Positions 1 to 12,300 of a stretch of 64,000 nt of DNA are shown one piece after another. The stretch lies in NCBI GenBank assembly GCA_037039925.1, contig JAXRKP010001058.1:67501-131500 (forward strand), in the 5' to 3' direction. The translations under genes were made by a program, and so were the position numbers. Source of the DNA: Doris montereyensis (taxonomy: Eukaryota > Mollusca > Gastropoda > Nudibranchia > Dorididae). Position 1 is the stretch's first letter; every line of letters starts with the position of its first letter. The notes beneath the pieces were generated by a model. The model saw only the letters and a program-made list of their open reading frames with translations, did no database searches and had not been told where the DNA came from.

Positions 1-262
1 AAAGACAACGATGAAATATAAATAGACGGATTTCTAGTCTATATCTTTGCACAAGCGCAGGCTCACTGACTTTATATCATTCATCCCCACAACGGGGTTA
101 ATTTTTTCAAAGTCCTTCTCAATCTCAACTCCTTAGATGACATACCACTTTTAAGAAAACCTCAAAGAAAATTTGTTAAACATTGGTGGCACGAACCCAC
201 AACCTTTTGGTTTAAGAGGCCGACTCCTTGCCTCTGGACTACTGAGCCTCTGCCACCCACAA
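1..262 (-). repeat. Dispersed repeat sequence including a SINE-C head
   Basis: Bases 186-250, read on the minus strand, give a tRNA-like head (GGCTCAGTAGTCCAGAGGCA, then GTTGTGGGTTCG) shared with the SINE-C copies elsewhere. Bases 25-75 (CTTTGCACAAGCGCAGGCTC) resemble 54640-54680, another dispersed repeat. Confidence 0.5.
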
Positions 263-324
263 AAATATGTAAAACATTATTAATTTGAATTGTACGCAAC
301 ATTTCACATAGAAAATTGTTTTAC

Positions 325-391
325 CTCCATAGCTCATCAAGCGGCTAATTCTGGTAGCAGGTACTTTCCTCTCCTTGGCTCTAGCACTCAA
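325..391 (-). CDS. COQ8: COQ8 exon 7, ARERKVP-type segment
   Basis: Acceptor TTCTGTTCAAG and donor GGAG/GTAAAA bound 67 bases, phase 0 to 1. The 22 codons LSARAKERKVPATRISRL.. are the best COQ8 diagnostic in the window. The next exon lies off the left edge. Confidence 0.85.
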
Positions 392-3300
392 CTTGAACAG
401 AAAAAAATAATAAAAAATTCCAACATGAGAAGAATATTGAACTTTATAGACGACAGCAAACTTATCCAATCAATTTGAAAAGATAGTGTCTTCCGCTACA
501 AACAAACAAAAAGATTGAGAAGAAAGATAACACAAACAAAATCAGTCAGGAGGCAAAGAATAAATTTTCATTTTGTTTGTTTTGCTGGATTTTCCGCCTG
601 TCCATCACACTACAGTTGAAGTCGCTTAACCGGAACAGTACCGCTCTACGGAAATCATTCCGCCTGTCGATCACACTACAGTTGAAGTCGCTTAACCGGG
701 AACAGTACCGCCCTACGTAAATCATTCCGCCTGTCCATCACACTACAGTTGAAGTCGCTTAACCGGAACAGTACCGCCCTACGGAAATCATTCCGCCTGT
801 CCATCACACTACAGTCACTTAACCAGAACAGTACCGCTATGGAAATCATTCCGGAACAGTACCGCCCTACGGAAATCATTCCGCCTGTCCATCACACTAC
901 AGTTGAAGTCGCTTAACCAGAACAGTACCGCTCTATGGAAATCATTCCGCCTGTCCATCACACTACAGTTAAAGTCACTTAACCGGAACAGTACCGCCCT
1001 ACGGAAATCATTCCAATTAAGTGGCGGTCTGATTAGGTGGCATCCATGATTTGAATGACCTCATGACTCATAGTGTCACCCGATGTGTGTTACATTGGTG
1101 AGAGTGAGAGACTGATTGGACTAAGGTGGGGAAAGGTGGGGGGGGGGGCGGAGCTTGAGTCATGAACCTTACTAACCCGCGCCTCATTCATACGCCTATG
1201 TTGCAATACGCTACAGGTGTCAGCTTGTCATTGGTCCGGCCGGGTAGTGACAATCTTAAATCTAAATTCAATCAGTAATAATGTGAATGAAGAAAGACGC
1301 TAATGGTACAGATACGACACATAACAATGGCAAACAAACGTAATAAAATCAGCAGTTATTTCACAACACGGGAAGAAGTAATAAAACATAACAATGGCAA
1401 ACAAACGTAACAAAATCAGCACTTATTTTACAACACAGGAAGAAGTAATAAAACATAACAATGGCAAACAAACGTAATAAAATCAGCAGTTATTTCACAA
1501 CACGGGAAGAAGTAATAAAACATAACAAAAAGAAATTTGGTTCACCAGTTGTAGCACCAAAATTTAACAGATAAACAAACCACTTAATGACTTAATGTCT
1601 TTATAAAAGAGTATCGCCCCCCCCCCCCCCACTCCCCCTCCAAATCTCTAGCCTGTGAGTGGCATTGTAATTTAGCATGTCCACCATATATGCAGTGATC
1701 TCAGGATGAAAAAAGAGGAAACAGCAAGATGAAAAGGAAAGGAAAGAAGTAGGACCTGCCATCAGCTCACACCAACCACTCACGTCTAAATCTCTACAAC
1801 CATTGGAGAAGGAAGCTTACAACATGTTTCAAGCTCTCGGAAAAGAAAAGAATTCTTCTTAAGGTATGAAAACAAAAAAAGGGAAGCACAAGCAATAAAC
1901 ACATACATACAATCACACACATGTCCCACACATGCACAAGCATAAACACACACATACAAATCACAACACACACATGTCCCACACATGCACAAGCATAAAC
2001 ACACACATACAATCACACACATGTCCCAGACATGCACAAGCATAAACACACATACAATCCCACACATGCACAAGCATAAACACATAAACACACACATGTC
2101 TTACACATGCACAAGCATAAACACATACATACAATCCCAGACATGCACAAGCATAAACACACAACATACAATCACATACACACATATCCCACACATGCAC
2201 AAGCATAAACACACACATACAATCACACATAAACACACACATGTCTTACACATGCACAAGCATAAACACACACATACAATCACACACACACACATGTCCC
2301 ACACATGCACAAGCATAAACACACACACACACAATCACACACACACACATGTCCCACACATGCACAAGCATACAAACAACATAAACACATACATACAATC
2401 AACACACACATGTCCCACACATGCACAAGCATAAACACACACATACAATCACACACACACACACATTTCCCACATATGCACAAGCATAAACACACACATA
2501 CAATCACACATCCACATGTGCACGCATAAATTTGAATACAAATTCTTAAATACCTTCTGTTGAGGAGGTAACTTGAAGCGGTTCGGTTTGATGGGAGTGT
2601 CTCCTAGAAACGGTTTGGTGCCTTTAACAATGGCTTGAGCTGCGGCTTGGATGGGGTTTGCTATGGGTTCTGACGGTCTTTTCACATGTGCTACGTTGAA
2701 ATCTGAAGTTAGATATGGCGAGAAAAAAGAAGGGATATAATACTTAATACCAAGACTTTTTTTTTCTACATTGCCATTATTGCACAAGTTGTATTCATGA
2801 TATTTTCAAGCATGTAATTATTCATAATGCATTGTCACCAAGTTTTGAGAAAAAGTATTTTATGAGGTGAAAAAGAAAATCCTCAATACACGTAGGAGAA
2901 GAAGATATCAAAATTTGAGATAACAAATCATTTTAAAAAGTGATGAGGAAATTCTTAAAAGCAAGAGACACCAACGGAGGTTATTAAAAGAAAAAACAGT
3001 ATCTGAATTTATAAATTCTCAATAGATCTGTAAACAATCAACCTGTGCTCTCTATTTGCCATCTTTGTACCTGTGGGCCCATTGTTATTCACATTTAGAG
3101 TCACAGTTGAATCTGCATTTGCCGAGGGGGAATCGTCCAATCTATGGGACGGGCCGGCGGTAGATTCTAGAGATGGATCCCAGGATCTCGATTTTGAGTT
3201 GACTTTAAATCCAACTACTGGTTCTAGGGAGGAGAACAGAAAGAATCCACATCAGGAATATTTTAAATGGGATACAAAAGTTACAATGAGTCACAAATAG

Positions 3301-6300
3301 GAAGGAAAACGAAGCAATGACATCCTATGGCTTATAATATAGAAGAAGATATAATTACCAAAAATAATTACATCTTTCTCTCTGGTTATCCCTTACTCTT
3401 TCAAGTCTTTGTCAGATATTTATGTTGGATTCAAAATAAAAATGAAACAGAAAGGCAAACCAGACCATATTAATAATTCATATCAATTGTGGTGCTGGTG
3501 TGCCGTTGGTGGCATAAGACTTAGGCTGTCAGATTTGGGGTCATTAGGACCCCAGTTTGAATCTTAGCAAAGCTAGGTCCGGCGTTGAGCTCCTTGGGAA
3601 AGACACTTGACCCCCATTTGCAAATGGGTCCCAACAACAGCTTGGGAGTAAAAACCTGTGTCAGACTAGTGGCCAGGAGGTGATTATTATCACCTGTTCC
3701 CCTTCACGCGACAGAAACCAGGATAGGCTCCAGCTCTATAAGCTGTAATGGCCTTGAAGGAACTTGAACGAACTGTGGTGCTGGTGGCCTAATGCTCAGG
3801 CTGCCAGATTTGGAATTGTGAGGTTCTGGGTTTGAATCCCAGAAATGTTTAACTCAATATTAATTTCCTTGAGAGAGAAAAAAAAAACACTTAAAAAAAA
3901 AAAAACCCATTTCAACACACAGTTTACTTCTTGACCAGGGCCAAATGGATACCAGTACCAGCTGTGGAGAAAAATCTTTGACAAACTAGTGTCCTGTCCA
4001 GGAGGTGGGTGCACTATCAGTAAACCTGATTCATGCTGTAGAAACTTGGATACACTTCAGCTCTATAGGCCATAACAACATTGACGAAACTTTAATCCAC
4101 TCACTACTAGAGAGTCTTTCATTTTACCAGCCTGAACTACTAGGGAAAGGAAGATAACTCCGTACAAAAGTGACATACTGTTTTTATAAAATTCGTAACA
4201 AATTTGTTTTTCAACGTAGAACAATAAAGTTAGTCTCAACCTATAAAGGAGTGAATAAAGTTTATAATCAAACAAAAATAAACAGACTTTTTTTTGTTGT
4301 TTTTTACATTACTTTGATTCTTGAAAATAGAAGTTGAAACCAAATTGTACGATAAGTTACAAGAGCCTCACATACCTCCTTCAATATGTGGAATTTTACC
4401 AAAAAATTGTGGAAGGTGGCAAAGCAGCGGCCTTTACAAAGGTGGACGTTGCATGTTGTACATCCATAAACTGTTTCCACACCTCTGTTTGAGGCTGTCT
4501 TCCTTTGTTCGGTCCGACACTGAAAACACTGCATTTTTCTGCCGTGCATGCGATTGACTTGGTGGTTGGCTGCTGTGAGGTTTGCAGTGCCTGAAGTAGA
4601 TAGTGCCCCAATGGGTCGTCTAACACGATTGGTAGAGTTGGACCTGAGGCTCGCATAATTTCAAGTCGGAAGTCCAGATGTGAGTTTTTTTCGTTGTTAG
4701 TAGATGCTCGATAAATGATGTGAGCATTTATTGTTGCTACCTGAATCAAGAACCAGGTGAGTGAACGCCACCACTTCCTGCTGGGCCGTCCGATGGGATA
4801 GTACTAGTAGGACTAGGACCTATATTGGTCATGCAAGTCAACCCCACCCATTGACTTGTTGTAGGTCAGAACTGGTACTGGTATTTCTTTTGGAGTGGGA
4901 CCTGAAGCTGACCGACGAGAGGCAGTGCCGACCTCTGGATTGCAATTGGTGGAAATGATCCGAACTTCTCTTTTATCCTTCCAGTATGTAGCCACTAGGT
5001 TTCCATCCTGACGGAAGATTGTTGTGCCTTTCGGTTCACGTTTCCTACTTTTCAGGTCAGTTGGCCATCCTTTATGGTTGGGTCTTATCGTGGCACAAGA
5101 ATAAGTTCCCATTTGCAGGAGGTCCTCTGCCAGTTGGGGTGACGCAAAGAAATTGTCGTAAAAAAAATGGTGTTCAGCATTCAAATAATCTTTTCCCATG
5201 TCAATTACAACATCGTATCCTTGGCCATGCTGGCTCCTTTCCTTATCATGTTCTTTGCCTGTATAAATGGAAAAGTTCAGGAGATAACCTGTATGGGACT
5301 CGGCACAACACCATGCCTTGATTCCCCAGGGTGTGAGTTTGCCTTTGATGTATTGTAGAAAATGAAGTCGACCTGTATACGCTATCATTGCCTCATCTAT
5401 GCTAACATCTCTAGAAGGCAAGTAATTTTGTTTTGAATTTTTCAGCACCATGTCTAAAAGGGGTCTGACTTTGAAGAGCGGGTCAAAATCTGTTTCTGTC
5501 TTGTCAATGTCATGCTGTTGTCTAGTGTTGTCGTTCAAATGAAAAAATTTACTTAGATTCTCATACCGGGTCTTAGTGATTGCATCTGCTATCTGAGGGA
5601 CACGCTTCAAGTCATCAGTAGACCAACACCAATCATACTGGGGCACCTTGTGTAACCCAAACATCATATTGGTGAAAATAAATAATTTTATATCCTGTGG
5701 TGTGCATTCTTTCCACTGGCTAGCTTAACTCGGCTTTGTCTCTTTTCGTTGTCTTGCATACAAGTTTGTTTGGTCAGAGGCTAAAGTGTAAAATTCCTCA
5801 GTAATATATAAACTAAAATACTGATATGGTGTAGCATCAGGGGGTAATGTGTGTTTAGGCCCAGTTTCCTTTATGAATGGGTCTACAGTTATATTTTGTA
5901 ACTGTTCTGACCATCTGTCATTTCTATTTCTAGATCTAGATCTAGGTTCAGATCGATCCTCTTCTTCATTACTGTCACCACTACTGTCATTGTTATCTTC
6001 ATCCATCTCCACCAAAATATCATCATCTAAGTCACTTTCATCACCAGATCCTTCTGTACCTCTATAAAAATCATAATCTTTATCATTACTAGTACCGGCA
6101 ATCAAACTATTTAGGTACGAAAACGCCATCGCTCGATCTGAAAAGTTGCTACGACTTCAGATGTAAAATTTCAGCTTCCATGCGATAAAAGTGAAAGTAG
6201 AGCGGTAAAAATAACTAGAATAACATCCCTTGGTAATGTAGGCGGTTCCTCCGTGTCTATTGGTACGGACAAATGTATGCTATAGTTATTTCAACGGCGG

Positions 6301-9300
6301 CGATAGCGGGCCTTCTAGTAGTGACTCGATATTGGGCGATAGGGCGCGCTCTAGTAGTGAGTGGGTTAATTGGGTTTTTTGTGACCACATTATTAGTTAT
6401 AAAATGAACCACAGAGAAACTAACTGCGTGTCACTCACTACCTTACCTTGATCTTCCTGTGAAAGCGAAGCCTGTACCACTGAGTCCTCTGAGAGAGACG
6501 TGGAAGCTTCCGGATGAATTACCGGACTATGCAAGGTAAAATCAGCATCGGAAAACGGCTTGCCACCGGACTGAATGCTGCTGGCTATGGAGGAGGCTTG
6601 GCTCTTTATCGTGCCTATGACCTCGTTGAGTTGGCCCATGCCCGGCTGGCCAGATACCTGGAGGACAACAGAAAATGGTCGGTGCGATAAACCCTGAGAT
6701 CACCGCCATGGTCGATGGGGTAAAAAAGAAACAGTCACTGAGATCATATTCTCCTGTAATCGAGTGTTGTACATTATGCTCTCTTTGCATCATACTATAA
6801 TGGAAGACAACGAAGGAAATGGCATTGAATAATATTAAAGCCCCGTAGGAACAAAGACGCGACTAATACAAGGAATAGACAGAAAAAAATCATGGCCATC
6901 ATGGGGGTCGAACCAAGAACCCTTTGCGTCAGCACCCATTGTCTCACCATGAAAAGAAAGCGTGCTAAATAACCGATCTAACCATGCTCCTTTTTTCTTT
7001 TCTATTCCCTGCATTTGTCTCATCTTTGTTCCTATGGGGCTTTAATATCATTCAGTGCTATTGAAGACTATAAAGACAAATTTAAACACATCCCTTTACA
7101 ATTAAAATTAGAAGAAAACTTTTGGGTTAAATAAAAATATGAGCACTCAAGAGTTGAGTTGGTCAGGTATTATGAAAAGAAGAAGAAAAAGAAGAAGAAG
7201 AAGAAGAAGAAGAAGAAGAAGAAGAAGAAGAAGAAGAAGAAGAAGAAGAAGGAGGAGGACAAAGAAGAAGAAGAAGAAGAAGAAGAAGAAGAACAACAAC
7301 AACAACACCAACAGCAACAAAAATAACAACAACAACAATTTACTCCAGTTTTTGTACAATCTTTCAAAATGAAAGGACAGATCAGAGAATTTGAGATATA
7401 CCTGTGATTGTATATTTTGTGCAATACTTGAGGCCCCCTTTGACTGTCTCCACCACTTCATTGATTTGCTGAAAGGGATCCTGTTGAATGGAAAATATGA
7501 AAAAAAAAGAAGTTAAAAGCATGATACTAGACCTTTCAAAAACCTTGACATCCGAGGAGATGGTTGACATAAATAATTGTTATTAATAAACACACACACA
7601 CACACACTAGCACTGCCCAATCGAGCAATACCCTCCTTTGCAAAGCTTCTGAAGTAAACAACGAAAGCTTCCATGAAAAGTGATTTTTTTTTTTTATTCT
7701 ACAAAAACCACAAGCAAACCAATGCTAGACCCTGACTGAGACTGAGACTGAGACTGAGACTGAGACTGAGACCGAGACCGAGACTGAGACTGAGACTGAG
7801 ACTGAGACTGAGACTGAGAGCATGAATTTACGTGACTTACAAATTATGTTTTCATTTACAAGTCTGTGGCGTCGGCTGCCAAGCGGTTAGGCTTCAGACT
7901 TGAGATCAGAAAATCTTGGATTAGAATCCTAGCAAAACTAGTTCCCATGCTGTGTTCCTTGGGAAAGACACGTAACACACATTTTGCCCCCTCAACCCAA
8001 GTGCAAATGGGTACAACCGTGGAGTAAAAACATGCCCCAGACTTCACGCTAGAGAAACGGGGATAAGGTCCGGCTCCATGGGCCGTGATGGCATTGAAGG
8101 AATTATTCTTCTCATTTTAAAGTCTTATTCTATTTCTCAGGGGATATGCCCTAAATTAGGGAAGAAAACAACTCATTAGTGTGTAGATTCCCCTGACCAA
8201 AAAGACCCTGACCTAGATTCAATTTCCCAACAACCAGATGGCGCTTCCTCGCACTTCTGATGGGTGGCGTAAGGAAAAGGATTCTATATTCTCTCCGTGT
8301 TACTGTTGTAACACTAGTAACAATTCATGACGACAAAATTGATGACAAAAATAAAAACAAAGGCAGACAACGTAGACAAATGAAGCCATGCGATGAAACG
8401 TGAATAGAAGCAGTATAGTAGCAAAATGTGATCAATGACAGGCGTTGGGAGAAAGTGATGCTATTACATTAGCATCATGACCTTTAGCGTCAGAAAGGGG
8501 CTTAAAGAGACCAATGACCTTTCTAGAAATAATAACGAATAAAAAAGTACCAAAAATAGGTTTGACGGGCCAATCTGATCTTGGAAGGGAAGGTATTACC
8601 CATGGCCAGTGTTGGTCGGCTTGAACAATGGGACGCAGTTAGCAGCCAATTGGTCTTGGTCAGGCTGAACACAGCCGAGTTAAACCATAATGAGTTAAAA
8701 TCTTGATGACTGTTTATTCACCAAAACTTAATATAAGTCAAGCGCTTTGTTTATACTCACTTTGTACTCAACTGAATTATAAAAAACTCTTTAGAGCTAT
8801 GAATCTTTTTGAACACAATATAATACTGACATAACTGTTTACAATTAAACGATTCAATAAATCACCTCTTTCTGTAAGTTGCTTGAGAGAGAAGATGCCT
8901 GAGACTGAATATTCTTCACGGCCTTGTCAACTTGTTTCAGTCCTTCTTCAACAGCATTCTAAACGGCAAACAAAAAATGTCATGAGGAAACAGATTTGTT
9001 ATCACGGCAGTTGAAAATCAGTGCTATGTCATTACAGGATTGAGGAAACAGATTTGTTATCATGGCAGTTGAAAATCAGTGCTATGTCATTACAGGATTG
9101 AGGAAACAGATTTGTTATCACGGCAGTTGAAAATCAGTGCTATGTCATTGAGGAAACACATTTGTTTCATGGCAGTTGAAAAACACATTTGAAACACATT
9201 TGTAATCACGGCAGTTGAAAATCAGTGCTATGTCATTACAGGATTAAGGAAACAGATTTGTTATCATGGCAGTTGAAAATCAGTGCTATGCCATCACATG

Positions 9301-12300
9301 ATTAAGGAAACAGATTTGTTATCATGGCAGTTGAAAATCAGTGCTATGCCATTACAGGATTGAGGAAACAGATTTGTTAGGATTGAAAATCAGTGCTAAA
9401 CAGGATTGAGATTTGTTATCACGGCAGTTGAAAATCAGTGCTATGTCATTACAGGATTGAGGAAACAGATTTGTTATCACGGCAGTTGAAAATCAATGTC
9501 ATTACAGGATTGAAACACATTTGTTATGCAGTTGAAAATCAGTTATGTCATTACAGGATTGAGGAAACAGATTTGTTATCACGGCAGTTGAAAATCAGTG
9601 CTATGCCATTACAGGATTGAGGAAACAGATTTGTTATGGCAGTTGAAAATCAATGCTAGGTCATTACATGATATGATTGTTAAAATCTTCACAAAATAAA
9701 CATTTGAAAGGACGGTCATGAAATTTTGACAAATGAGGGCAATTTATGGATATAATTATAGTCTATGGACTGATAAAAGCATCTATTGTCTTCATATGAT
9801 TATAGTCTTTGGAATGATAAAAGCATCTATTGTCTTCATATGATTATAGTCTATGGACTGATAAAAGCATCTATTGTCTTCATATAATTATAATCTATGG
9901 ACTGATAAAAGCATCTGTTGTCTTCATATAATTATAATCTATGGACTGATAAAAGCATCTATTGTCTTCATATAATTATAATCTATGGACTGATAAAAGC
10001 ATCTATTGTCTTTATATGATTATAGTCTATGGACTGATAAAAGCATCTATTGTCTTTATATAATTACAATCTATGGACTGATAAAAGCATCTATTGTCTT
10101 CATATAATTATAATCTATGGACTGATAAAAGCATCTATTGTCTTCATATAATTATAATCTATGGACTGATAAAAGCATCTATTGTCTTTATATGATTATA
10201 GTCTATGGACTGATAAAAGCATCTATTGTCTTTATATATTTATAATCTATGGACTGATAAAAGCATCTATTGTCTTCATATAATTATAATCTATGGACTG
10301 ATAAAAGCATCTATTGTCTTTATATGATTATAGTCTATGGACTGATAAAAGCATCTATTGTCTTTATATAATTACAATCTATGGACTGATAAAAGCATCT
10401 ATTGTCTTCATATAATTATAATCTATGGACTGATAAAAGCATCTATTGTCTTTATATGATTATAGTCTATGGATTGATAAAAGCATCTCTTGTCTTTATA
10501 TAATTATAATCTATGGACTGATAATAGCATCTATTGTCTTCATATAATATTAATCTATGGACTGATAAAAGCATCTATTGTCTCAACATGAAGTCCCGAG
10601 TGTCCGGCTAAAAGTCAACTTCAAATTTATAACAGCAAAAGAAAAATTCATACCCAGGAAAAGAAATAAGCTCATGACATCAGAAATGGCTAAAAGCGTA
10701 AATTTGTGTGAAAAAAATCAATCACCACCAGAAAACCAGTACAGAGAAGCTCATTGAGTGGCAGTATCATTACAAATAGTTACCGGCAGTATCATTACAA
10801 ATCGTTACCGAAAGACCTCTCAGCCAGCTTGATTAAAATGGAAAACAATCAAACGCTCTCATGTTTGTTTCAAATTATAAATATTCCAGCTTTTTTCTTT
10901 TTTCTGTTTCAGTCCCATTCTTCTATCTTTCCCAAACATAAGACAACAATTTTTAATCTATGTTTTTGAAAATGTTAACACGTTTCCCACTTTCCAGGAC
11001 ACCCTGAGATTTTTCTTACTCATCCTGAGTAAACATACGTCATATTACTGAAATGCAAATAAAATTCTCAAAATTAAATTTATATTTCCAGGCCTTGGGA
11101 TGAGATGACAGGTTCGTGGGTCCAATTTTTCCAAAAATCAAATAAACACACCAATGACTTTATATTGCATGTCTTCTAGTGGGGACTCCGTAGTCCCCGA
11201 GGCAAGATGTCAGCCTCTCAACTCAAAGGTCTTGGGTTCAAGCCCCGCCCGCAGATGGTTGAAAAATTTTCTTTTTTTTGGAGTAAAATCTTCTCCCATG
11301 GTAGGTGGATCAACACCTAGTCCCAGCGGAGACGGTCAATAAGAAGGAGGTATCATGTGCAGATCACAGCACCCCATGCAAAATTATAAATCCTATCAAA
11401 AACTACAGAGATCACCTTAACTGTGGGTGTGGATATCAATCAAATCAAATAAAACATCAAACAACGTATCAAGGGTCATTGACTCATTTTAGCGACATAC
11501 AAGGCTGCATGTGCAACGATAAATTCTCTTTTTAAAAAATCTTGAACAGCAATTTTCTCAACACTAACCAAAGTGGACATACGACCCTGTCATTTCAAGG
11601 CTCTGATTTCTTGATAGAGATGCCCAAATTTAGAAAATGACAAAATTTGAATGTGTCATGTCAATAGTGTGCCTATGTCTATTTTCATAAAAACAATAAG
11701 ACAAGAGAGATAAGACAGAGAGATAAGACAGAGAGATAAGACAGAGAAATAAGACAGAGAAATAAGACAGAGAGATAAGACAGAGAGATAAGACAGAGAG
11801 ATAAGACAAAGGATAAAAAGAAAATCATGCTTCCTGAAATATGTGCAAGTGATAATATGATGAAAATATATCACGTTTCTGACCGTTTGAAACTTGATAC
11901 ATGAATTCCAAAAGCCAACAGAGAAAGTGATAATATGATGAAAATATATCACGTTTCTGACTGTTTGAAACTTGGTACATGAATTCCAAAACCAACAGTG
12001 CCAAACTCCATGACTTTTGGCAATTTTATTTTCTGTAAATGACGTAATTGTGACTTGTGCACACTATTGAAATGACAAAACGTGACAGTAACATCCATGT
12101 TGTGTGTGGACTTACACTGTTTTTTCACGCTGTCTGCGATGGAAGAAGCTTGATATGCTACAGCGCCCACCGTATCCCTGATATCAGAGGCCCGTTGTTG
12201 CAATGTGTCCTGCGGATTTTAAGAACAGTATGACGACACGCCGTGAGTTTACCCTGTCCACCATATGCGGCGATCTCAGGGTGAATTAAGAGGAAACAGC

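Noticed and set aside
1786..2529. His/Thr- and Cys/Val-rich open frames up to 149 codons
   Set aside because: Products of the CACACATG.. minisatellite, open on both strands.
7736..7820. Interstitial telomere-like hexamer array
   Set aside because: The unit GAGACT is not the animal telomere repeat TTAGGG.
9438..9620. CRISPR-like look of regular repeats at 8985-10585 and 33355-33860
   Set aside because: Units are contiguous tandem copies without unique spacers, in an intron of an animal gene.
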